A stretch of DNA of 64,000 nt from Phylloscopus collybita (Eukaryota; Chordata; Aves; Passeriformes; Phylloscopidae): positions 8,188,001 to 8,252,000 of the forward strand of contig JAJNNQ010000137.1 of assembly GCA_027886175.1 (NCBI GenBank), given 5' to 3'. The position numbers and the translations under genes are program-made. The notes below the pieces were generated by a model. The model ran no database searches. It was not told the origin of the DNA and was given only the letters and a program-made list of their open reading frames with translations. Of this stretch, positions 1-14,100 are shown piece after piece (within the stretch, counting starts at the first letter, position 1; every line of letters starts with the position of its first letter).

Positions 1-3000
1 ACACATGCTGATATACAGAACAGGCACAATATGCATCTGTGTAAGCAAGAAATGCATGTGCAAACATGCGGCCACCTGATCCTCTGTAGCCAAAGTAGAG
101 GCCTGGCGAGAGAAGAAGGAAATTTTCTAGCATGACGTTGTGGGAGGCACTGCTCACAGTTCAGCAAAATCCCTGTTTGATGGCATAATGGCATTGACTC
201 ATCTTTTATCTACTGCTGGGAGATCTGCAGCCAGATGCTATCGCTGCTGGCAGAGGAAGGCAGGTCGAGAGTTTTGTGCAACCAGCAACCCACTCATTGG
301 CTTCAGGAGCGTGTTGTGACGAGCAGCGCTCCCTGTATGATCCAGTGCTCTGCAGAGTCACCAGGAATAGGACAGGGCCAGATCTGAATCCTGCTGAGGA
401 AACTAGGAAACCTTTCCTCTGGTTTTTAGAGAAATTGATGTGCTCTTTTGACCCTTATCAACAAAAATAGTCTTGGCTGGCGTGTGTCATTGTGAAGTCT
501 ATAACAGGGACATAGGCCAAAGCCCACAAATTTTTTAAGTTGTTACACAGACAAACTCCCTCTCGCTAAAATGATTAAACATAGTTTGCCTTCTGGTAGA
601 TAAGTGAAAAATAAGATGGTTTTCTTTTGTTATGTTCTCCTCTTGACAAACTCCGCTGAGGAAACACAGACATAAAACACGGTTTACAGTGGAATACCAA
701 CCATGGATAAAGCAAACTCCAGGATCTGCATGACTGTATTCATCTTAGCTATAGCTGTGGTTTTCTGGCTTCTTCTTTAATGAAGAAGTGTGATAAAAAT
801 AAACCAAATCTGCATTCCTTGAGCGTTCATATCTCCATGGATTTCACAGCAGGATTTGACCCTCTGTGTGTATATATACTATTAAGTTACAATTCCATTA
901 GCAAATTAAATAACCACGTATTAAAACGAAAGCAAGAGTTAGGGACTGGTTTTCTTCTGTAAATGTGCCAACTCTATCTGGCAAAGTGAATGTTCTGACA
1001 CAAGTCAGACTGTATCAACAGACACATCAGTTAATAGAAGAAAGACCATGCAGAGTCTCCAGAAAAGCTCATTGAAAAAGGTCAAATACTTTGAGCTTGG
1101 ACACTGGCAGAGAAAGGAGACTAAGATGGAGCCAGTAAGTCAGGAATGTGAATCAAAACTAGTTAAAATGGTTATTAGGGGCATCTTATCCACAAGCCCT
1201 GAGAAACTCAATCTCCCATCAGGTTTCAGTGATCATCACATTCATTATAATATGATTACTTTTTAAGATATGGTGCATTTGAAACTTGGTTTTAGTCACC
1301 TGCAACACTAAATAAATGTGGGAATGAAGCACCAATAACAAAAGCAATTACATCTCTTTTACCTTCAAAATACACCACACACTTTAAATCTACCTCATGC
1401 AGCATTTCACAGACAATGCTAGTTATAGTGTGCAGTGGTTAGCTGTTTAGGGCTCATTCATTCTTGCTCAAAGCTACAGGCATGATTACAACTGAGGATG
1501 TGTCAAAAGGAAATGAGAAAATTATCTCAGGGCAATTACTGAAAAAATTCTCTGGGAAATTACTGAAAAAACGGTGGAGTAATGTTACATCTTTGCAATA
1601 AAAATAACTGCACAGATCATAGCGGAAATAAAATTAAAAAAGGACTTTAGGAACAGGCAACCATTACCTGTCTGCCTAGATCACGGCTAGGCCAACATTT
1701 AATTATAAGAAAAAAAAGGGAAAATATATAGGCTATGCTAGCAGACAGTATTAATTTCATTGATTCTTTGAATGCATTCATCATTTCCTCCTGTCATTAC
1801 AATGCAATCTTTGTTGTAAATCTTGGTTTATGTTATCACTGATCATCCACAAACCTTGCCAGCATGAGTGATCAACTCTTAGTAGAATTGATGGGTGCCA
1901 ATGCCCTTCTGGGATTGAGCCCTGTCTTTGCTCTCTCTCTCTCAGCAATAGTGACTCATTGGATAATGAAGACACTGGATAGTAAACACTTCAAAACTAA
2001 TGAATTTGAGGAAGTGAAATACTTAATTTGTATTGATTGTGCAAATGCCATTGCCTTGTTCTTCAACACCCTATTCCAGAATGGCCTGTAAAGCCGCATT
2101 CATCACTGGATGAATACATATCAGTTAGAATAAACAGCAGAGGAACTGCAAAATTATTTAGGATTTCACCTCCTACTTGTGATGTAGCTCAAAGCTACCT
2201 AAATTAGTAGTGATTGAGAATCATCAACGCACAAATGATATTTTTCTCCTCAGCCTATATTCTCAACCTAATTCCTGACGGGGAGAACCTCATGTCATGT
2301 GATTTAAAATACACTGCTTGCAGCATGCCTAGGCCTAATCTTTTGGGCAACAAACCCTGGAAATCCAGTAGTCGTTTGCAAAAGTCAGTAATGTGACAAT
2401 ATGACACATACTGAATGAAAACCTAGAAGAAATGTCCCATTCTTAGAGAAGGCAATGAAGTTTAGCTTTTAGTTTGACTATAAATTGCATGTCCATAAAA
2501 AGTCCCAACAGCGTTTGCGTTGTATGCTCTGAAAGTCACAGAAAATTAAAAGAAAAAAAATATATTTCCCTGTACAGCCACACCTGGTCCTTTTAAGTTT
2601 TGCTGTGGAGAGTTGCAAACAGTGAAGATGATGATGTAATGTACTCTTGGACATAATAAACCCTAGACTCCAATGTTATGATCTCACATTTTTCATGAAT
2701 ATTAGACAAGAAAACGTCAATCACCATCTGTAGATGTGACTGTTTAGAACTCTGCATTAGCAAAATCATATCAAGCTTCTTTTAAGCCAAGTAGCTGTGT
2801 GCCTAACTGATCTCATTTTCATTTTTATCAGTTTTACCTTTGTGTAACACTGACTTCAGCAGACACTTGTCTTTACTCTGCAATCACAAAGGGCAGAATC
2901 ATACGTATACGAGTTCAAACCAACAAAGATGAAAAAATTACAAAGGTTTTTGACAGCTGTATTATAAGAAAAATGATCATATACAGGTGACAGCAGAACA

Positions 3001-5007
3001 TTTCTAGCCAAGAGAGAGTTTTAAGACAAGTTAAGCAATCAATCATCTGCATCACTCACTATTCAGAGAGTCGACATTCAACATCTGAATCAGTCATTAC
3101 AGAGTAAAGAGAATTAGTAAAGTCTCTTACAAAATGCAAATAAGTGAACTGGAGGACAATAGAGTCAAATTCTAGAACTTGGCAGGAAGCCATGAGAATT
3201 ATTTTGACAAGACTGCTTGAGGTAATTTGGTTGTTACATTTAAAAGAAAAATAATTTTTAAAAACTGAGTCTTGAGCAGTACAAGATTGTGATATAAATG
3301 TATAGTTACATTTAATGACAAAAAATGTAGAATAAGGAACAAAATATGGTGTCTGATGCTTTGCTACACTGCTGTATGAATTATCTATTTTTGGTGGTAG
3401 TGATAGTTTTTCCAAATAAATACAAGGAATACTACAGCTGAAAGCTATCCCAAAGGGTATGCAACTAACAGTGGTTGACTTCCTTGATTATGTTGCCTAT
3501 TAATGTTTTTGCAGAGTTTCAACCTGCTTCAAAATCTACCTGGTATAAGTGAACATCAAAAATAGGTTTAACATCTGCAGAGCTACCAAGCTGCAGGCAT
3601 GAAATTCTGTAAAATCATAAGTATCACTATTACCTAGGTCCAGAAATTCCCCACCTAACATCTTGCTTGTTAATACAAAAGAATGAGTTAAGAAGAAGGG
3701 AAAAGAGTTGAAAATTAGGCAGAAAGTTTTGTTTTAGCAGCAGTTTCTCCTTGATTTCTATCAGTATATGGGATGCTATCTTCTCAGTTGGAATGATGGT
3801 GGAAAATGGGAGTGATCTTATTGAAAACTGAAACGCCATAGAAGGTAGCTGCACTGTTAGGTGAATCCTAGATATCCAGGCATTTGGCATGTGGTCTGAG
3901 AGGAGTTACATACATCCTTGGCTTGCACATGCGGCAGAATTGATGCATACATTACATATCTGAAGCTCAGGCCATGCCCTCTGGCCATCAGCCCTTGGAT
4001 GCTGATGTATACACTCCCTTTCTCATCTGTCTTCATGGCTCCATCAATGGAACTGCTCCTGCTCCTAAAGCTGGATGTTTGCCTTCATAATTCACAAGCT
4101 CAGGGTTTGAACCATGGAGGATTTGTCATCACCAGGAAACTTTCTTATTGTTGACTTAATAGCAGAGACATGCCTTAAAATGATAGAGATGGTTTGGCGC
4201 CAATATGAATATAGATAGGCATAAAGAAAGTGTGTTCTCATGAATATTTATGCTATCATGGGCTATGTTAACTTACGGTAAATTTTTTTTTTTTTTTCAG
4301 AAAAATGCACATGACTTTGTTAATGTTTGAATAGCTGCGATGATTCTGTGGATCCTTGTACTTAAATAAGTCCTGTCCATGACAAATGGAAAATCTCAGT
4401 GAGGACTATCAGAACTAGAAAATTATTCTTGAGTTTAAAAAGAAGCAAAGTTACTTTCTCTAGGTAAATTCTTGTTGCAAGCAAGGGAACAACATGCTGC
4501 CTGTGTGAGAAAGCTCAGAATATAGTAAATTTGAGAATACATGTTATTTTATCTCATCAGCTAGTCATTCTTATCCCTTTCTCATAACTTACAGATCTTT
4601 ATGAAACAGTTTCTTCTGCTGGAAATAGAATTTGTGTTTAGATGTGGTTATCAGCTGGTTATCCCCAAGTTTATCCTTACAAATCTCATTGATTGAACAA
4701 AATTGAACTTTGTCTGACAGTTGATGAGCTACATGGATAGAATTATACTACCTAAAAACCCATACACGTTTTTAATTGATTTCACTGTTATTTTGACCTC
4801 TCTGTAGAGCTGAATCTCACAAGCAGTTTGGGTACTTGAAATAAAAACATTCAGGGGCCTAGGTAAATAATGCTTTCACTTGTTTTTACACCATAAGCAC
4901 AAATTCCTAAAATTGTATCTGTACAAGTCAAAGTACAGATTAGTCAAATATAAGTCTCTGTTTCATTTGACAATATTAACAACAAAAGTATTACCTTTAT
5001 CTTACAG
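1..5007 (+). other. SEMA3A: Intron upstream of first visible SEMA3A exon (3' part)
   Basis: This is AT-rich non-coding sequence ending in a pyrimidine stretch and the acceptor ttatcttacag at the exon border. I looked for the signal-peptide exon, expected to end in codons for a PRLKLSYK-like segment, and did not find it, so it should lie upstream. No CR1 or SINE piece was recognised here. The only low-complexity features are a T14-like run near 4286-4299 and short A-runs. Open frames are all under 120 codons and carry no recognisable domain. Confidence 0.85.
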
Positions 5008-5165
5008 AAATGTTGGAATCCAACAATATAATCAATTTCAATGGACTAGCTAACAGCTCCAGTTACCATACTTTCCTCTTGGACGAAGAACGTGGTCGGC
5101 TGTATGTTGGAGCAAAGGATCACATATTTTCTTTCAACCTGGTTAACATCAAGGAATATCAAAAG
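5008..5165 (+). CDS. SEMA3A: SEMA3A coding exon 2 (residues ~38-90, start of sema domain)
   Basis: The exon is 158 bp between acceptor cttacag and donor AAG|gtacgt. It begins with the last two bases of a split Glu codon (G|AA), then 52 codons from MLESNN to NIKEYQK, ending in phase 0. It encodes the first strands of the sema beta-propeller. Visible marks are NSS at Asn53 (human numbering), a conserved N-glycosylation sequon, and the RLYVGAKDHIFSF strand typical of class 3 semaphorins. Against the human protein as I recall it, differences include Val45Ile, Thr47Asn and Ser67Gly; Gly also occurs at this place in SEMA3D. The Met codon at 5010 is internal, not a start. Exon length and phases agree with the human gene as inferred from protein boundaries. 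Confidence 0.97.
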
Positions 5166-7794
5166 GTACGTTCATTCATGTTCTGTACAATGTAAATATA
5201 TACTTTTAATGTTAAAGACTCGTTATTACTCAGACTATGTTGTGCACTGTTGGAATTTTGTAGTAAGTCTTTGGATGTCAGGAATACTGTTACGATAAAA
5301 ATATTTGCTGACTCTGTGAAAAGAAATTTATAATGAGTCTGTGACCTTTGGCTATATAATCTACTTTTTTTTCTTTCAGACTACAAAAAAGAAGTAAATG
5401 ATAAGTGAATAATCCAGCTATTTCCCAAACAAGACATACTTTCATGGCAGCTGCTAAAAAAGCCAAGCATCTATTATGACAATTTAAACAGAAAGGCCTT
5501 ACTGCTCTGTATTTCTCTGCAGATACAAGAAGCTATTTGGGAATCCAAGTGTTGATTTTTCTTCTTTGACTCAGCACTTGTAGGCACTTTGCTCTGCTGC
5601 TTTTGAAGCAAAACAGTTCCAGTGTTAATAAAAGAGGAACAAGTCCATAAAATATTGCTGTTCTTGGTGGAGATTGTAATTTTCCAGTAAAAGTTAGTGA
5701 CTAATTAAAAGCTGACAGGGAGTTTCTTCTGTTGGAGTGCAAATAAATAATTAAATTTTCCTTTATTTTAGTAAGACAAAATGCTAAGAAGATAAACAAT
5801 GGGATGGAGGTTTGATTTGTTATATTAAGTATTTTGATGGCACATTTTAAAATCCAGAGAGTAGCCTTTTATGAGAGATATATTGCTTCAATACCCAGGG
5901 ATTATTTTTTTTCTTAGTGTTCCTGACCTTTTGGCCGTTTGACTATTAGCTTCCTAAGATGATAGCAATAAATACCTTGTGTTTTCTGTTCAGAGGGAAG
6001 ACAGGCTATTCATTTGTATTCTCTAAGGATAAGAGGATAAAAGGAAAACAGAGTTATTTTCTTTTCTATTCTCTTTAGAGCAGCTATAAAGGAAACTAGC
6101 TATTTATTTGAATTCTCTGAGGGATCAATAGCCTAATGTGCAAAACATCTGGAATAATTAAAGGAAAGGAGGTGTTTCCATTGCAGAAAACAGCTCTGTA
6201 GAATGGGAGTGATTGTATTTTACATACTTACATATTCAGATACTTTTAGAACACTGACTTTATATACAAATATTAAAATATTAAACAAAGAATTGCTGTC
6301 AGTAACATGGAAATGTATGTTAGCAACAGACTTAGAGAATTTAGACTAGATTTAAGAATAGGCAAAAGGCTTTAAGAGTTTGGGGATCTGTTTATTACAG
6401 ACAGGAGAGTCATGTAAAAACTTCAGTCAAAATTACAATATAGCCAGGGCTGCACTTGAGCTCAAAGTTCACTGGTTCACTGGCTTCTACCATCTAAGAA
6501 AACTGCTCACGTTTCTGTCTAAATGCTGATGGCAACACCAAAACTCAAAAAGCCAAATCTTTCAATGTACTGAAACCAGTCTGACTAAGTTGTCTTTTAA
6601 ACCAAGTTAGAGGAAAAGGTTTTACTGTGAAACTAAGAGAAAGAACATCTGGCTTGAAATACACTGGTTTGAAAAATACTGAGATTTTTTTTCCCAAAAC
6701 TTGAACTAAACTTGAACCGGTCCTTTTGGGATATCTGAGAAGTTTGGTTAATGTTTTTCAACCTAGTAAATTTAAATTTTCACATCTCTACACATTTTAA
6801 ACTTAGAATAGCAACAGGAAGTAGTGGGAATCCTCTGAGAGAGAACGTGCTCATAAAATTTTCAGCCTTATTTTATAGACTTACGATGTTCGATTGCTGT
6901 TTCATGATTTCATTAATAAAATTTTGAATTTAAAAAATGTTGCAAAGTGTATTTTAAAATATCATCTACAACATCTCCTTTGATCCCTTCAGTCATCCAC
7001 ATTCCATCTTTTTTTTTAAATATTTTGCCTTTTGCTTCCTATGAACAAACTATATTGAACACCAAGACTGTAATCCAGACTTAAGGCCATTCATATTGCA
7101 TTATCTGAGGCTCCCAAATGAATAGCCTGGCATTTTATGGGAAGATCATGTTTTATTCTATATGTAATTCCTAAAAGCTTTTCAAAGAAACATGAATAAT
7201 TGACTGTGAGGGTCTCTGGATTTTCTCTGTAAGAGGTGAGATCCATTTTCTGCTAAGCAAACACTACAGAAAACCTAGATTTAGGATTAGTTGTGTTATG
7301 GTGGCTCTATAGAAACAGCATAAACATTTCTATTTTGATAGTATGATATTTGTCGAATACTATGGCTCCTTTTTATTATTTAATTAACTGAACTAGTGAG
7401 TGAACTATTAGATACACTGAAGAGGGAAACACCTCATTTCTGACGCTGCAACTCAAATGTGAGATTGTATTTCTGTTACATGAGATTAAAAACATTAAAA
7501 GAACATTCATTCAATGGAGAGTCAACTCTCTTATCATTAGGACTGGAGATTCACAGCTGAAATTCACAATGCAGACTTCAAGATTTTTTTTTTTTTACTA
7601 TGACATCAAATTATTCCTGTTTTTGTTCCCAGTATTTAATTTCTTTGTTGTCAAATTTTAGGAAATAAAAGCAAATAAGGAAAAGAATGGGGCGAAGATA
7701 AACTGGATAAAGGGACTCCATAAGCATTTGGCCTGCAATTTGTGAATGCTGAAGCATGAAATAACACAATGTGATTTTTGTTTTGTGTCTTTAG
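5166..7794 (+). other. SEMA3A: SEMA3A intron between exons 2 and 3 (2.6 kb)
   Basis: The intron runs from gtacgt to tgtctttag. It is AT-rich and I recognise no gene or mobile element. Two related stretches near 6006-6030 and 6100-6125 share a CTATTyATTTGwATTCTCT core, too short and diverged to call a repeat family. A T12 run lies near 7586-7597. Confidence 0.85.
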
Positions 7795-7857
7795 ATTGTT
7801 TGGCCTGTATCGCATTCCCGAAGGGATGAGTGCAAGTGGGCTGGAAAAGATATTGTG
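7795..7857 (+). CDS. SEMA3A: SEMA3A coding exon 3 (residues ~91-111)
   Basis: This micro-exon is 63 bp, 21 codons, phase 0 at both ends. It lies between acceptor gtctttag and a consensus donor GTG|gtaagt. It reads IVWPVSHSRRDECKWAGKDIV. The Cys in DECKW is Cys103 in human numbering, which pairs with Cys114 in the next exon within the sema domain. The last residue is Val (GTG) where I recall Leu (CTG) in human, a single first-base change next to the splice donor. The His-Ser pair replaces human Tyr-Thr. The length matches the equivalent human exon. Confidence 0.96.
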
Positions 7858-9541
7858 GTAAGTACAAATCTTTTCAGCATTTTTTTTCCCTTTATAAAAC
7901 ATTGTAAATATTTTATTATGTCCTACTGTGTTAATTCTTAAAGTATTTTTTCCTAATCTGTAAGGTCACACTTCTGATCATAGCTTCACTCTTGAGTTTT
8001 CTCAGTCCTTTTGTATAGAAATTTTGTCTTCATCATCAAGGATTTCAATTTATAAATGGAAATCATGCAGATGAAATAGAATTTATATACCAAAAAAAAA
8101 ATCAATAAGAAAGAAGAAATATCAGAATGAGAAGTATTAACCCTTGCATACTCATCTCCTGATGAGAAGGTACATAATGTTTTGACCCATTTTTGCCCTG
8201 CTCCAGGTCACAGTCCTCAAGGCAGTTCCAAGAAATGCTTTCTTTTTGTAGCATTTCCCTGGAGCCAGTGGGTTCCCCAGAGCCCTTTCCTGCATGGAGT
8301 TCATAGCAATATTGAGGTCAAGGTGGTGTAAACATTCTGCATCAGTTTTGGTGCCTCAGGAAAGACACTGCTACACCAGGCATCATTTTCTGAATATTTT
8401 CCCTCCTTCCTGTGTACATCATATTCCCTGTATTTATGAGGTAAGAGAGACATAGCCAGTAGCCCCCAAATAGCAGTCATTCCACCCTGACAGTAACTGT
8501 CTTCTTTATAGAAACAGTGTGGGAAATAGGGCTGAAGAAGGGGAAAAACAGATGAAAAATACATGCATGCAATAAGCCAAACAAATACTTGCATAGCAAA
8601 GCCAAATGGGAAATCAGTGTGGTTGCCAAGGTATAAGTGAGAGTGGAACTTGGCCCCGTGTGTATATGCTATTGGCCTGATTTTCAGAGATGATTCTGTA
8701 AAATATTCATAATGCCAACCATATGCCTCTAGAGAACTCCATTTGAATAATTTCCTAGGTCATAATAAAAATAGTCTCATCACTCTTTACCTAGGCCATA
8801 GAGGACAGTTGTCTTCAAAAAATGCCATCTGGGAACAGTAGAGGTAGATTGGGTAAAAAGTAAGAAATATGGGCTAAGCTAAATATGTGAGGGGACAGCT
8901 GAAATGCCAGATACCTAGGCTATCTCATTACATAGAAATAATGCATTCAAAGTAATCCATGCTCATGTCCACAAACAATTTTCAGGCTTACTTTGCAAGG
9001 TGAAGCCTAAAATAGCTAGTATTCAAGGTTAAAAAAAGGGGCTAGTGTTAAATATATGAGCAAATTTCCTTCTTCATCTCATGCGAAGTATTGTGATATT
9101 ACATTAAGTAGATATTTTTCATGACTCGAGTAAAAACCTAGAAAACTAATAGGAGATTCTGTACCTAGCATGAAAGTATATTCTCTTTTTTTTTTTTTTA
9201 ATAATTATTTTTAGAAATTCACTGTATTAAAAAAGGGTTTGCTTTTTACATTTCACTAAGCTGATTCAAATTCAGCCTAGGTGTTCAAAATTGTAGAGAC
9301 ACACATTCTGGAGCAAGCTGGGCGGTTCAGGTCCCCATCTGACTCTGGTGAGCTTGAGAGGACAGCTTATACTGTAACTTCTATTCACCTTGATTCTTTT
9401 GCTTTCTGTGATACTAGGACAGCTACACCTGCTGATCATGAGTAGGTGAAGCCCACACGACTCTGCAGTGCAGTGTGGTATACTGGCAATAGAATAGCAA
9501 TAGAATAGATCCTGTAAGGTTGTTTGGGCTGCTTTTGCTTC

Positions 9542-9562
9542 TTTTTTTTTTTTTTTTTTTTT
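9542..9562 (+). repeat. Poly-T run (21 T)
   Basis: An uninterrupted run of 21 T lies inside the 16.4-kb intron. It could be the remnant of a minus-strand A-tail, but no retroposon body is recognisable beside it, so it is best treated as simple sequence. Confidence 0.9.
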
Positions 9563-10024
9563 CTGTAATTTTAGGGTTCTCTACAGGAGTAGGTAAGAAA
9601 TAAAATAAAATGAACACCTAGGTGACTAGAAAGAGGGAATACATATCTTATTATGATCAGAAAATTGTCTTTAAATACAATACTTACAGCTACCTTGCCA
9701 TAAAACAGTGCATTACAAGCAACATACTTCATGCAACTGCTTTAACTGTAACTACAGATAATTAAAAAACCTTATTATTCCTCCCTTATTTATTCCTGAA
9801 AGCCATTGTCAGTACCTTGGGAGTGTAAAATATAAAGGCCATAAAAATAACTCAACAGTCTCTCATTAGAGGGAAGAGGAGAAAAAGAGGACAAATAAAG
9901 TGACATAAACCAGGCTTGATATAATACAGCTTTCAGCATGTACCACTTCTAAGATATTATATTCTCCTCACTTGTGATGGTTCAAAACTTTCTACATGAC
10001 CGTCTATACTTCTGCATTGAGGTA

Positions 10025-10041
10025 TTTTTTTTTTTTTTTTT
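10025..10041 (+). repeat. Poly-T run (17 T)
   Basis: A homopolymer run followed by gaaaaaacc. The next roughly 130 bases (10050-10180) are more GC-rich than the surroundings, but I recognise no gene or element in them. Confidence 0.85.
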
Positions 10042-11092
10042 GAAAAAACCCTCCTTTTAATTATTGATCTCCAGGGTGAGTCGGTGCTGAAAATGCAAGT
10101 CCCCACTAATGGGCCAGGTGCACTGTGCAGCAGCTGCAGCACAAGCACAGCCCCGGCCCTGCCCCACTGCTAACCTCAGCTATGACCTCTGAGATTTCCT
10201 CTCATAATTATAAGAGGTAATTCAACGTTGTTTTCACTCCTTCAGAGGGATTCCTTGTCCTGATGCTGTCAGTCATGCCCCTCTCAGCACAGCAGGTTCG
10301 TGGCTCAGGATGGTCCACACGGGATTTGAGGAGAGCAGCCAATGGGGCCTGTTCTGCTCTCCTGCCACCCCTTTGTTACTTAAGCAGTCATTTTAATTTC
10401 TTTTCTTAAAGGGCTTAGTATATGTTAATTACTTAAGCTTTACCCACTGTTTAGGTAGATAAAACTTTTAAAGTGTGCTTGGGATTTTTTTTTCCATATG
10501 AGTAAGCTGAGAAGAGTTGCTGAAAGACTCCTCCCCCCAGCCATGCCATACCTACTTAGAGCAGGACTCCTCTGAAAAAGGTTAACTGCTATGCTTTTCC
10601 TCAAAATACAGATTTTTTTTCCAATAAAAACATAATTACTGACCCATGTAAGTACTTACTATTACAATATATGTCCATTTCCTCAGTATAGAGTATCACA
10701 AGCACCAAAGTAACATTGTTCATGAAAAATTAAAGTCTATAAATAATAAATAGGATATTTGCTTACGTAATTCAACTAAATGAGCAATTCTGTGAGGATT
10801 TCTTGCTATTCTGGACTTCAGTGTCTTATTTGATCTATTCTGGTTTCTGTAAGTCCTGTGAATATTTCTCATGATTCCTGGCCAGACCTTGGTAATGATG
10901 AAAGAAGACCAAGTCTCTACAGAATAAATTCTCAGCTTTTATCCTAAACTTACAGAACATTCATACTGCTAGTCATATTCCTCACTTGTGAGCCTCAATA
11001 TTTCATTTAAAAATACAACAGTCACCTGGGCCCCTACAAATACACATGGCAACCTCTGCATTAAATGTTGGAAAAATAACAGGTAACTAACA

Positions 11093-11126
11093 GAAAAAAG
11101 AAAAAAAAAAAGAAAAAAAAAAAAAA
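11093..11126 (+). repeat. A-rich run with isolated G interruptions
   Basis: About 34 bases of A broken only by single G residues. It is simple sequence; no SINE or processed-gene body was recognised immediately upstream. Confidence 0.85.
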
Positions 11127-14100
11127 GTGGCTACAATTCCATTCTGACATTCCTGGGAAATCATAAACCAGCAAAGCAAAGCTTGGTGGTTTACGAAAGT
11201 TATCAGAAACAGTAGCTAGTTTTGCAGGTAGGCATAGGGCAAGGAAACGTTCCTGCCTGGAAACCTTATTTAGGCCTTAAACTGTTAATTTGCCATTGCT
11301 TTGGAAATTTTGGCTGTTTTGGCTGTTTAGTCAATACATCTGTGCATTAGATTTGCACTGTAGCAGTAGTTCACAAATTACACAATTAATCAGAGAAATT
11401 CCTATTAATTGGTACAATAGGTTTCTATGACCTGAAAGCTTAAAATATGTTCCTGAAGGGCACCTTAGGATGTTATTTTCAAGTGTGATTTGACTATCCA
11501 ATTTATTTAGCCACTTTTAAAGATTCCAGGTCAAACTAAACTGTTGAAACAGTCCCTTCTGGCCTTGACATGTATAAGATTTCAGTAGGTGCTTTAACAA
11601 AGTCACATAGGACAAGCTGCATGATGACAGACACACACTTTGCACACTCTAAGATATCAGCTTCTCCCTGGATGTTTCTGGTGAGAAATGTACATTGATG
11701 TACAAACAGATACAAAGAGTACCAAGTGCTTTTACTTGGTGCCAGCAAGTTTCTACATCTGCTCTGTCACATGAACATACAGTTTTTTCATACAGGTCCA
11801 GAAAGACTTACACTTTTGTGTACACAGCTGAAGTGTACCAGCACATTTGCATGTGGGTAAGCACTGACTGTATTATAATTTATAGGAGATAGGCATCTAC
11901 CTGGGCTATTTAATTGCAATTAATTTTTACCTAGCAATTATCTCTCACCTGATTCCAACTGTGTTTAACTTTTTTGTACTTAATAGTTCTCTTGGCAGCA
12001 ATTTGGAATCACTTTAGATCAGAAACCTATTTCCAGTGACAAAGCAGCAAGGCTCTTTACACATATTTTATGACATAGCCATATTCTGTGCATGCTTCTT
12101 TGCATTCAAGTGTGGCTAGCACTTAATTATTCAATTTACTGTTCATGCAAGTGGAATCACATGACTGTAATTTAATTCCCCATCTCATTTGTTACAGTAA
12201 TATTTAAAGCCAAAATGTTAATATGCAATCTTAGTTTATGCTTTCTTTAGAGTTTTCCATCCCCTCCCTAAAATATTGGAAGGCAGAGGACTGATCTGTA
12301 GGCTTCTAGATCCATCAGTGTGCAATGATTTAGTTTGGAGAGAAAGAACACAAAAGAACCCATAAAGTAAAAAGTGACTCAACAAGTGTTCCTCAGCCAT
12401 ATCTGGTGATACTTTGGGAAAAACATAGTTGGCAATAATTGAACATGAGTCCCTTTAACTCATTTTGTTACTGCTGTTGCCTTAGGGGAAATAGAGGAAC
12501 ATAGAGGCAGAAAGTAAAAGTAATTATTTTCATCTGTTATTGTAAACAAAGATCTGAAGAAGGAATCTGAAAATTAAATATACAATGCTGGCTGGATCTA
12601 GAAAGCATGTTTCTAAATTCATCTGACAGGCACAACTTTTCCAGTCAAATTACCTCTGGCCCTTGGGGTGTGCCAAAGACAAGTTCATTACTTTCTATCA
12701 GGGTTCTTCCTTTGGAGGACATCTACAGTCAAATTTCCAGCTTTCCTACCATCAAGCTTCATTGCCATCCCTTTTTCCTTTCTGGCTTCCTCTCCCCAAT
12801 ACAGCAATAAAATTCTTTAGCAAAGCCTTAAGACCCAGGATACCCATCCAGCCTGGGAAGAAGAGAAAAGTGAATGTCTCCTGGGAAGAAGGGGAAAAAG
12901 AGTAAAAATCCAAAACAACAGATCTCAAATGAGTTTGGGGAGAGATTTTACTCTCAGTATGACCTACTACAAGAAGAAAGTGTGTTTTGTGACATGTAAG
13001 ATGAATAGTGCCAGAGCATATTCCTTCTTATTCTATCAGCTGTCCCAGTTAGTATTCTGGGGTTTTTTTTAGCTTGAGGGTTGGTCACCCCTACTTCTTG
13101 TCCATGTTCTTTAATGTGGACACAATTTCCTACCAAAGTGTTCCTTATCATGTGGGAGATGAGAGGATGAGACTGGTAAGCAGTGTGCAGCTGTAATACT
13201 GCTGCCTCAGAAAACTGCTGTGCATAGAACACAAACAAAAGAGAAAGATGGCCCCAGAAAAACCCTCAAAACCTGCAACCACTCAGAGGTGAACTGGGCT
13301 TGGTAAAAAAGGAGTTAAGGATGTCAGAATCTTTCAAAGTCTTGTGGAGATCTCAAACAGACCTGTTCCCCCCAGGAACTTCTGGTTGTGCCAGCTCCAG
13401 TTCTTGGATGGACCCCTACAACGCACCAGCATAAAGCCTTATTTATGGCATATTTCAGATGTTGATCCTACAGCTTGTGTTCATTTAGGCATTTGCATAT
13501 ATTTCTTTCTATGAACTGACCAAGGAAAATCAGTTACTGTAAGGTAATAACTTCTCTCCTTATGAAGAGGAAGAATTAAGTTGGCAGTTGTTCATATTTT
13601 CATATTTTACCCATTTATATATCATGGGAAGTCATTTAAGTCCTTCAGTATGGGGAACAAATTGATACAGATCAAAGAGAAAACTAATTTCCCAATTTTG
13701 GGCTCATTTTTCTGTTATAGGTGTGACTATAAAAATTTGCTTCTTAAGGAAATTTAATATTCAGCAGATTTAACGCAATCTTGCAGAAATATTTTCTTTG
13801 TTGCTTTTGAAATATGAATTCAGAGTTAGAAAAGGGGAAGTAAAGGAGAAATGATGGAAAAAAAATCTTCCCAGAATTATGGGGTTTAATTTTCTATCAA
13901 TGTGTGTTCCTCATGAGCCCTCATTTGGCCTTGGCAAAGTCTGAGATTTATTTATGGCTGAGTTTCCAGCTATTGCTATTTCAAAATGTTGGGTAATTCC
14001 ATGTTATGATTTACTGCACGCCAAGATGGGCAGAGTAAATTTATTCTTCATACATTTATTTCCAGAAAAACACATTAACTGGATGACTGGTAGAAATGAT

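Noticed and set aside
1..5007. Search for the SEMA3A signal-peptide exon upstream of exon 2
   Set aside because: No segment encoding a PRLKLSYK-like end followed by a G|gt donor was found, so the exon is placed outside the window.
6000..6130. Two similar stretches about 95 bp apart (CTATTyATTTGwATTCTCT)
   Set aside because: The shared part is about 25 bases with several mismatches, too weak to call a repeat.
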